64,000 nt of DNA from Latrodectus hesperus (Eukaryota; Arthropoda; Arachnida; Araneae; Theridiidae), in assembly GCA_037975125.1 (NCBI GenBank), contig JAJQOW010000014.1, positions 21,159,484 through 21,223,483 on the forward strand. The letters are read 5' to 3'. The notes under the pieces are model-generated. The model worked only from the letters and a program-made list of their open reading frames with translations, was not told the DNA's origin and made no database searches. Positions 56,028 through 64,000 of this stretch are shown one piece after another. Position 1 is the first letter of the stretch. The number at the start of each line of letters is the position of its first letter. A program made the translations under genes and the position numbers.

Positions 56028-58696
56028 TCTACTCAACAAATTAAATATAATCACATGGAATGCTCAAAGTATACGAAACAAAAAACATGAATTAATCACT
56101 TTCTTACAGGAACACAATCCAGACATCATTCTCATACAAGAAACTTTTCTTAAGCAAAATGAAAAATTTTACATTCCAAACTACACATTCATACACACAC
56201 CCAGAAACTGCTCGCCAAAATTCCCAAGAGGGGGAACTGGAATTTTTATTAAAAATCACCTCACACACAAACATATCACTACTCCCAATTTTCAATATTT
56301 AGAAGCTACAATAATTGAAATTTACCCCCACATGAACAACCCTTTATACTAACATCCATCTACATACCCCCAAACACCCACCCAAACTTCCCATTTGAAA
56401 TAGAGAATCTGCTTTCCTTAGGACCCAGAATCCTCATTGCTGGGGATTTTAATTGTAAACACAAAAACTGGAACTGTCAAACTCCAAATATTAATGGTTA
56501 TATTTTAAACAACTTCATTAAAAATGCTGATCTTCAGCTAATTTCACCCCCAACTCCCACAAGATATAGTACCAAATCAGCAACTACAATTGACTTCGCC
56601 ATTGCAAGAAACCCCCTATCATCACAAACACTATCACACTGAATGAATTATCTTCAGACCATTTACCTGTAAAAATTGAATTCGAAACCAACATACAACC
56701 TACACCTACCCCCACTTGTACCAAAACAAATTGGATTGAATTTAAAAAAGAATTAAACTCCATGCAACTAAATTTTAATACCATCAAATCCGAAAAGGAA
56801 TTGGATGACAGAATAATCAACTTCACAAATAACATACACAAAGCATATCAAAAATCTTCCCAAGAAGTTCCAATAAAAAAATTACCCCCTCCACCTGAAA
56901 TCTTGAAATTAATAAAAAACAGAAATAAAATTAGAAAAAATTACCAAAAAACCAGAAGCCCAAATGAAAAAAAATTATTAAATCAAACTAATCAGCAAAT
57001 CAAAAATGAACTCTATCAATACAATCAACAAAACTGGGAAGAGTATATTGAAAATCTTCAAGCAGAAAATGGCTCCCTCTGGAAGGCCACAAAAAAACTA
57101 AAAACTCAATACCAAAAAATTCCTAACCTTGAACATAATGGTACTCAATACACCACAACAAAAGATAAAATCGAATTAATAGCTAAACAATTCTATATCC
57201 ATTTTAACAACAACACCAACACAGATATTAATACAGAAAGAGCCATCAAAAACACACTAAATAATCTCCAAAAATGCACTTACAATAAATACACAGGCAT
57301 AATCACACCTAAAGAAATTATCACAAGCATAAAAAAATTAAAAAATGGCAAGGCCCCTGGACAAGACAATATTACAAATAAAATGGTTAAAAATCTTACC
57401 CCTAAATATGTCATAAATTTAACTATTATCATTAATCACATCTTAAAATTAAATTACTTCCCTAAATGCTGGAAAACTGCAATTGTTAGACCCATACCCA
57501 AACCAGGAAAAAATCTAAATAAATCAGAAAACTACAGACCTATCAGCTTACTTTCTACACTCAGTAAAATTACAGAAGAACACATATTAAAACTTATTAA
57601 AAAATTTATTGAAAAAAACAACATACTAATAAATGAACAATTCGGTTTTAGAGCTAAACACTCAACAATACAGCAAATACTTAGGATTTCAGAATTCATA
57701 CATCAGGGATTCATTTACGGCCAAACCACAGCAGCAGTTATGCTGGATGTGGCAAAAGCCTTTGATAGAGTATGGATAGAAGGACTAATTTACAAACTTA
57801 TTAGCCTTAAATTTCCAATCTTTTTGATCAAACTAATACAGTCCTACCTCACAAACAGAACCTTTATTGTTGAACTTAATAAGGAAAAAACCTTACCTAA
57901 AACTATAACAAGTGGAGTTCCACAAGGCAGTAAATTAGGACCGATACTCTTCTTACTCTATGTAAATGACATCCCCAAAACCAAGAATAACAAAATTGCA
58001 CTCTTTGCAGATGATACGGCCATACTTAGAAGAGGTCCAACTAATAATATTCTAATTGAAAATCTAAATTCATACATTGACTTAGTGGTCAAATGGTTCA
58101 CTAAATGGAAATTAACACTTAATGTCAATAAAACGCAAGCAATTTGCTTTACATACTCTACTAAAACCCTTAAGGAAATAAATATTCTAAATCAAAATAT
58201 TAAATGGCAACCGAGAGTGGAATATCTAGGCATGACTATGGATAAAAGATTAACCTGGGTTCCTCATATAGAAAAAATAAGAACTAAATTTCTGGGAATC
58301 AGAGCAAAATTATATCCACTCATTGGTAAATATTCCAAATTAAACTTCAAAAACAAAAAACTGATTTATACAACTCTCCTCAGACCGATTTTAATGTATG
58401 GCTCTGAAATTTATGGATCAGCTGCAAAGAGCAATATACAAAAACTCGAAGCATTACAAAATATCACACTCAGGATAATTACAAACACACCCTGGTACAT
58501 TAGAAACGAAAAAATTAGAGACGAAACAGTAATCACAACATTAACAACATTCATTACTAAACAAGCGACAAAATTCTACTCAGAAATAACCACACACACA
58601 AATCCAGAAATCAAAAACCTTTCAAGTTACGATATAAATGACTACCTAAATAGGAAAAGACCAAAAACAGTACTAAAAAATGCCTCCCAAAACTAA
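56020..58696 (+). pseudogene. element B ORF2: endonuclease with two frameshifts, intact reverse transcriptase
   Basis: Begins MSNLLNKLNIITWNAQSIRN (APE endonuclease N-terminus), with DIILIQETFL. Frame shifts near 56345 and again near 56630. The middle piece has ILIAGDFNCKHKNWN and TTIDFAIARN, and SSDHLPVKIEF lies in the third frame. From 56762 a 644-codon open frame runs to the end. It holds the RT blocks GKAPGQDNITNKMV, RPISLLSTLSK, EQFGFRAKHSTIQQ, LDVAKAFDRVW, SGVPQGSKLGPILF and the catalytic FADDTAIL (about codon 415 of this frame). VEYLGMTMDKRLTW and the tail NTPWYIRNEKIRDE follow. Domain order and motifs fit the jockey clade. Confidence 0.88.
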
Positions 58697-59413
58697 ATAA
58701 ATAAAAAAGACGAGTTTACACACATACACACAAAACAAAATTGAAACCAATACTAAAAGTCAGGCAAGAATGAAAGCACAAGGGGGAGGAGAAGGGATGA
58801 AAAAAATAAATAAATAAATAAAGGGAAGGAAAGCTACGACGTTTGTGATCGAGGATTGACCTTGGACTGCACTGATTTCTCCATCGGGTAGACGCTTGTG
58901 ATTCATGGATCCTGGAACAACATTACACTGAAATGGAAATAAAATTAAGGAAAACCTTCGCATTCACTCCTTATTAGGAAAAGGAAAAAAAAAATAATAA
59001 ATAAATAAATAAAATAGGATAAAATAAAAACATTTTTACCTTTCTACTTTACTTTGATTTATTACCTTTTCTCCTTATTTTCAAGAAACAGAGAAATTAA
59101 ATTTATTTCTCTTTACTTTCATTATCTCTAATAAAAAAATATATATAAATGGATGTATAAAAATACATATATATATGTTCATATATACATATATAAATTT
59201 ATATACACACGTATTTTACTCAATGTACTCAAAATAACTTTATTTGTTATTTATTTATTTTCTATTTATTTCTTTTTTTCATATTTATATAAAAAGGAGC
59301 AATAAAATCAATGCACCAAAAGGTTATTCCACTTAAATTCATAAAATTTCAGACTGGAGATAGGAGTTTTACTCCAGGCGCTCCGTAAAACAGAAAATGG
59401 TTCCTGGTTCCTG
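58697..59413 (+). other. element B 3' UTR
   Basis: About 0.7 kb with several (AAAT)n runs (58806-58822, 58998-59015) and short TATATG runs (59140-59205). Ends in GGTTCCTGGTTCCTG before the target duplication. Confidence 0.7.
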
Positions 59414-59425
59414 GAGCGCACCGTG
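59414..59425. repeat. target-site duplication, right copy (element B)
   Basis: GAGCGCACCGTG, followed by AATCAGAGAGG, where element A resumes. Confidence 0.92.
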
Positions 59426-59472
59426 AATCAGAGAGGACATTTCCCCCCAGTCCCACACTCCTTCCCCGGTAC

Positions 59473-61286
59473 TTGAGAGAATTAAAAACTAAAAGAAATA
59501 GACTAAGAAAAATATCACAAACCTATAGAAATGAACAAACTAAATCAGAATATAACAAAGCAAATAATGAATTCAGAGCCAAGATTAGCGAATACAACAC
59601 CACACAATGGAGAGAAAAATTAAAATCATTAACTAACCACGACCACTCCATTTGGAAGGCCGTCGGTATGTTCAAGAGAAAAGTGCAACACTTTCCGCCC
59701 ATTCAAGGCCAAAATCACATAGCCTACACAGATAAAGACAAAACTGAAGCAATTGCAGATGTTTTTTAAAAACAATTCACGACACACAATCTACATGATA
59801 CACGAACTGAAAACCTGGTAACGCACACAATAAACAGATTTCTCTCCAGACCTCATACACAAGAGATATAACGCACCACCCCCTCAGAGGTCCTGGCTAT
59901 AATAAAAAAGCTCAAAGATAAAAAATCTCCTGGCATTGATGGCATAACCAACTTAATGATCAAAAAAGCCCCCCCCTAAAATCTTATTCAAAATTACTAT
60001 GCTCATTAATGAAATTCTTAAAATTACATACTACCCCTGCCAATGGAAAACTGCTTCAATCATACCAATACTCAAACCTAAACAGGAAAATTATCTACCA
60101 TCTAATTACAGACCAATAAGTCTGCTCCTTTCACTTAGCAAAATTGCTGAAGGTATTATTCTTAACAGAATTGATACGTTCTTGAATGATAAGAATATTC
60201 TCATTCCTGAACAGCATGGGTTTAGAAAACACCATTCTACAACCCATCAACTGATGTGAGTTGGTGAAACTATAACCCATAGTTTCCGGTTGAAAAAAAG
60301 TACTGGAGCAGTTTCCTTAGATATAGCCAAGGCCTTTGACAAAGTTTGGATTGGCGGACTAGTCTTTAAACTCATCACTATTGGTCTACCCGACCCACTT
60401 ATCAGATTATTAATCTCATATCTTTTGGGACGGAAGTTCCAAGTTCGCATAGGTAAAACACACTCAACACTTAGGCCAATTTTAGCAGGAGTACCCCAGG
60501 GCTAAATTAGGACCTCGTTTATTTCTTATCTATGTGAACGACATACCTAAATCACAGCTCACTACACTGCATCTCTTTGCAGATGACACACTCATCCTAG
60601 CACAATGCAGGAAATTATCAAATATATCCACAGCACTAAACACACACCTACAGCTACTTGAGCTCTGGTTCAAAAAATGGAAAATTTTAATAAATGAAAA
60701 TAAAATCATAGCCATACTATTCACTAAAAAAAGAGCAATAACCTGCCAGAGAATCAAAATCAACGAAACAATACTCCCATGGTCTCCAACATGCAAATAT
60801 CTAGGCATAACATTTGACAAAAAATTAAATTGGAACACACATCTCAAAAATGTTACAAATAAATTTAACCAAACAACTTTAACACTATACCCCCTCCTAA
60901 AATACAACTCTGAGCTCTCAATCGAAAACATAGTGCTCATTTACAAAGCATACCTCAGACCACTTCTGTCCTATGCCTGCCCCCTCTGGGGCTATATCCA
61001 TGACAGTAAAATTAAAAAATTAGAAACTTTACAAAATAAAATTATCAGACAGGCAGCAAAAGCTCCATGGTATTACAGAAATAAAAAGATAAGAGAAGAA
61101 CTAAATATACCAACAATCAGGGAATATCTAGCCAAAATTATGTATAATATGTATAAAAATATTAACAAAACTGAGAATCCTTTAATTATAAACTTACCAC
61201 AATATAATGACCTTAGCACCCATAATCGGCTCCGTCCCCGCTCACTACTTCGTTACTGCCCTAAGTTTCCTCACCAGCCACCTTGA
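59473..61286 (+). pseudogene. element A ORF2, reverse transcriptase part
   Basis: Open pieces in three frames. Linker MRELKTKRNRLRKISQ with HSIWKAVGMF (59473-59769). RT fingers with RPISLLLSLSKIAEG and EQHGFRKHHSTTHQ (59999-60259). Palm with SLDIAKAFDKVWIGGL and AGVPQG (60290-60505). Catalytic HLFADDTLIL, CKYLGITFDKKLNW and KAPWYYRNKKIREE (60534-61286). Stops and frameshifts near 59766, 59870, 60257 and 60503 make it inactive. Confidence 0.85.
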
Positions 61287-61384
61287 TTTACACACATAAG
61301 CAATACGTCCATGATAATACTAACAATTAAGCTTTTTATCCTTCTACTAACAAATTAAAATTATATAAAACGAAAAAAAAAATA

Positions 61385-61388
<4 letters not shown>

Positions 61389-61439
<51 letters not shown>
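61389..61439. repeat. (TA)n microsatellite
   Basis: About 51 bp in the element A 3' UTR. Confidence 0.97.
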
Positions 61440-61443
<4 letters not shown>

Positions 61444-61690
61444 AAATAAAAAAATACAAATAAATAAATTGTATATAGTAACAAAAAAAAAATAAAATAA
61501 TAAATAAATAAATAAAAAATAAAAATAAAGAATTCTAAATGTTGTACAGTCATGTCTTAGTGTTTTTGCCTTGTAACTTTTATCACTCTCACTGTTTTTA
61601 GCAGTGGAGTTAAGGACTTTTCTGTATCTTTATAACTAATGTTTTTGTAAATATTGCTTATGTGTTATAACATAAATAAATTTCAAGACT

Positions 61691-61914
61691 AAAAATATAA
61701 ATTTAATATTTAATTTCTTAATTATTCTACTTTAAAAAACTACTTTTTCTCATGTAAACTCTAATAAGCCCCGCTTACTTAAAAGCTCTACTCGATATGC
61801 CAATCAGAACAAGATCTAGCTCCCAAGTTTCATTCCAGATATCCAATGAGGGTTGAGGTTCTAGGACCAGGCACCTCAGACAACTGCCAGCCGGCAATCA
61901 CTTTGAATATTTAA
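61691..61914. other. intergenic stretch
   Basis: Nothing recognised. Confidence 0.6.
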
Positions 61915-62520
61915 TATACGTAAAATAATTAAATATACTCAAGAGCTTATCATTTTTCTGGTCTTGTTTCGATTAATTTTAATAAAATCGATTAACACTT
62001 TTGCAAAAGTGTCAAGCAGAGGACATCAATTTACGGGTAACCCGGTGACCACAATCATTGTTTAGATATAATTAGGATTTGTTGAAGGGGGTAGGAAGTA
62101 ATTAAGCACACAGTCCCCTCAAATTCTGTTGACCACAGTAGGGGATATGCATATCTGGAGTGGGAAGTTATTTTTAATGGTGCCATTTTTCAACATTTAT
62201 TGCTTTTGGCTCAAAATGTATGCCTTGTAAATCGAAATCGAAAATAACCAAAAATTTCAATCATTTAAAAGAGTTTTTTTGTCACTTTTATGACTTGAAG
62301 TATTTATGAGTCTTTTTAGTTTTTATTGTTGTATTCATTTCTCTGCTAGTAAAGTCTGCCATTAAAGGCTATCATAGGAAGTGAGGTAACGTGAGTAAAT
62401 TAGGCACAGAATTATTTTATAGATTGTTGGTTCCATTCGCCTTCATCAACACGATAGGGATTCTGTCGAACGGATGACTCTGCCTGGGGCATCGGCGCTT
62501 TGCGCTTGGCCAAAAGTAGG
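61915..62520. repeat. interspersed repeat family R, copy 2
   Basis: Related to 42652-42946; the outer blocks match and about 300 bp of extra sequence (about 62065-62400) lies between them. Confidence 0.65.
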
Positions 62521-62529
62521 TCTAAGTTA

Positions 62530-63054
62530 GGGATGGGAAGAAATACCTATAATCAGTATTTTGTAATCAGTATTTGAATGTAACAACCTGTAATCAGTAC
62601 TTTTTTCCAAATACTCGGTACAACAAAGTCAGCGCGAGTTCCAGTATCCTTAGACAGTTCCAGGTACAATGTACTTGACCAGTTTCAAACATAGAGCGAT
62701 TACGTGAGTACGTGCATGAATTTATATTGCGAAATAAAATACGCATTTACATTTGTTTCGTTTCGGTTGATAAAATAAATGAGTTGAGAAAACCAATAAT
62801 CGTGGCACATCTATTTAGTGATTATCGTTCTTTTTCAAATACATGACGTACGTCATGTATTTAAAAAAACGTTTTTTTAAATATAAGAAAATCATGATAG
62901 TCTTGTTATGTATTTAGCAATTTTTATTAACTTTTATTTTTGTTATTATTTCTTTAAAAAATTTAATTTTATTTTCTGAACATGTGCAGCATGTTATTTA
63001 TTTCAACCTTAAATTAGGTCAGATTTCTTAGATTAAAAAAATATATTTAAATTT
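62530..63054 (+). mobile_element. hAT-like nonautonomous element, tandem copy 1
   Basis: Begins TAGGGATGGGAAGAAATACC, a hAT-like terminus, followed by several AATCAGTA motifs and GAGTACGTG-type subterminal repeats. Interior contains ATTGCGAAATAAAATACGC and two perfect palindromes (62837-62862 and 62861-62880). No transposase. The right TIR is not in the window, so the superfamily call is tentative. Confidence 0.5.
62837..62880. repeat. two adjoining perfect palindromes
   Basis: 26-bp palindrome centred on ATGACGTACGTCAT (62837-62862), overlapping by two bases a 20-bp palindrome TTAAAAAAACGTTTTTTTAA (62861-62880). Confidence 0.92.
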
Positions 63055-63229
63055 GGGATGGGAAGAAATACCTGTAACAAGTATTTTGTAATCAGTATTT
63101 GAATGTAACAACCTGTAATCAGTACTTTTTCTTCCAAATACTCAGTACTTCCAGTAACAAAGTCAGCGCTAGTTCGAGTATCCTCAGACAGTTGCAGATA
63201 CAATGTACTTGACCAGTTTCTAAGACAGA

Positions 63230-63485
63230 GCGAGTACGTGAGTACGTACTTGTTACAAAGTAATCAGCGAGTACGTGAGTACGTGGTTGTTACAAAGTAA
63301 CAAGCAAGTACGTGAGTACGTGGTTGTTACAAAGTAACAAGCAAGTACGTGAGTTACTTTGTACTTGCTTATTACTTTGTACTTGCTTGTTACTTTGTAC
63401 TTGCTTGTTACTTTGTACTTGCTTGTTACTTTGTACTTGCTTGTTGCAAAGTAATCAGCGAGTATGTGCGTACGTGCTTGTTACA
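63230..63485. repeat. 37-bp and inverted 18-bp repeat array
   Basis: Three 37-bp units (63230-63340) containing GAGTACGTGAGTACGT and TTGTTACAAAGTAA. Then a partial unit, then five 18-bp units TTACTTTGTACTTGCTTG (63354-63443) that are the reverse complement of part of the 37-mer, then one more 37-mer-like unit. The whole could fold back on itself. Confidence 0.9.
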
Positions 63486-63504
63486 AAGTAATAAGTGTAC
63501 ATTG

Positions 63505-63557
63505 CGCTCTGTCATTGGCTCTTCTGTAACAAGTACAGAACTGCCAATGACAGAGCG
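63505..63557. repeat. perfect 15-bp inverted repeat
   Basis: CGCTCTGTCATTGGC and, 23 nt later, GCCAATGACAGAGCG. Shortly after lies the 16-bp palindrome CATCGATATATCGATG (about 63574-63589). Confidence 0.9.
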
Positions 63558-64000
63558 AGTACAAGTAACAATATCATCGATATATCGATGCAAACGGATG
63601 AATTATGAGATTATGGTAGCTTTATGCTAGGGAGGCGGAAGAAGGGTTGGGAGAAGGGAAATGACAGTTGGTTTAACTGGTAAATAGAAGAGGGATACTT
63701 GGGAATTGAAAGATCTCTTTGGGTTGAAGAGGGACATATGAATTTATATTGCGAAATAAAATACACATGTACATTTATTTCGTTTCAGTTATTTAGTGAT
63801 TGTCGTTCTTTTTCAAATATATGACGTTTTTTTAAATATAAGAAAAGTATGATATTCTTGTTATGTATTTAGCAATTTTTATTAACTTTTATTTTGTTAT
63901 TATTAATGTTATTATTTCTTTTTAATGTTTTTATTTTTAAAAGAATAATGTTATTATTTCTTTTAAAAATTTTATTTTGTGAACATATATAACATATTTA

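Larger units (their letters stand above)
53807..59413 (+). mobile_element. nearly full-length jockey-like LINE element B nested in element A
   Basis: 5607 bp between the two 12-bp target duplications: a 5' UTR of 106 bp, ORF1 (53913-56027), ORF2 (56020-58696) and a 3' UTR of about 717 bp. The 3' end is not poly-A but GGTTCCTGGTTCCTG, a short tandem repeat. ORF1 is open; ORF2 has two frameshifts in the endonuclease, so the copy as given is inactive unless those are sequencing errors. Confidence 0.9.
59426..61690 (+). mobile_element. jockey-like LINE element A, 3' part
   Basis: Continues element A after the nested insertion: ORF2 linker and RT (to 61286), then a 3' UTR with a (TA)n array and several (AAAT)n runs. 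The 3' boundary is approximate, near an AATAAA at about 61675. Confidence 0.78.
63055..64000 (+). mobile_element. hAT-like nonautonomous element, tandem copy 2 (expanded, runs off the window)
   Basis: Same start (GGGATGGGAAGAAATACC) and same order of motifs as copy 1. About 490 bp of extra sequence (about 63246-63736) is inserted between GAGTACGTGAGTACGT and GAATTTATATTGCGAAATAA. Those two motifs are nearly adjacent in copy 1. The extra sequence holds the repeat array and a hairpin. Confidence 0.55.

Noticed and set aside
53954..56295. Minus-strand hydrophobic frames opposite element B ORF1 and ORF2
   Set aside because: Antisense shadows of A-rich coding sequence (Lys/Asn codons read as Phe/Leu/Ile).
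63230..63485. CRISPR-like array
   Set aside because: Units are contiguous without unique spacers, one set is the inverse of the other, and the window is eukaryotic.
63349..63630. Protein with YFVLAC repeats
   Set aside because: An 18-bp repeat is a multiple of three, so the frame stays open by chance inside a noncoding array.

Overview
The window looks like nuclear DNA from an arthropod, most plausibly a chelicerate such as a spider (inference). It is very AT-rich, has multi-kilobase introns and long (TA)n microsatellites, and carries tRNA-derived SINEs, RTE and jockey-like LINEs, a Gypsy fragment and several DNA transposons. There are no bacterial-style operons, CRISPR arrays or rRNA genes. 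Host protein-coding sequence is sparse and most recognisable coding capacity belongs to mobile elements.

Left part (1-16.5 kb): the 5' half of one conserved host gene on the minus strand. Four exons (16466-16346, 10667-10598, 3118-3016, 209-131) with GT-AG junctions and compatible phases encode the first 124 residues of an FTSJ1/Trm7 tRNA 2'-O-methyltransferase. The gene runs off the left edge. Its introns (5.7, 7.5 and 2.8 kb) hold SINE-like sequences, a diverged tandem repeat, a perfect hairpin and a TIR-bearing MITE. The donor of exon 4 abuts a (TA)n array. A short divergent ORF and two TGACGTCA palindromes lie just upstream of the start codon.

Middle part (16.5-43 kb): transposon remains. 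A roughly 3.5-kb Merlin (ISXO2-like DDE) element at 18.9-22.4 kb has an intron-containing, broken transposase. Its internally deleted derivative sits at 41.4-41.9 kb. An internally deleted RTE element (27.9-29.85 kb, minus) lies head-to-head with a jockey-like LINE fragment (29.86-31.0 kb, plus). Next come a Gypsy reverse-transcriptase fragment and a 726-bp PIF/Harbinger-type element with 32-bp TIRs, a TAA target duplication and a MADF-domain remnant. An uninterrupted 439-codon ORF resembling LINE ORF1/gag (32.6-34.0 kb) has no polymerase beside it. Further on are a second MITE copy and the 3' end of another jockey-like LINE.

Right part (43-64 kb): 43-50.4 kb is AT-rich with no gene I can recognise. 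At 50.4-61.7 kb a decayed jockey-like LINE (element A) is interrupted by a nearly complete second jockey-like LINE (element B, 53807-59413). The insertion is bounded by a 12-bp target duplication. Element A also carries an 861/869-bp tandem duplication and a fold-back palindrome. The right end (61.9-64 kb) has an interspersed repeat, then two tandem copies of a hAT-like nonautonomous element, the second expanded by an array of 37-bp and inverted 18-bp repeats.
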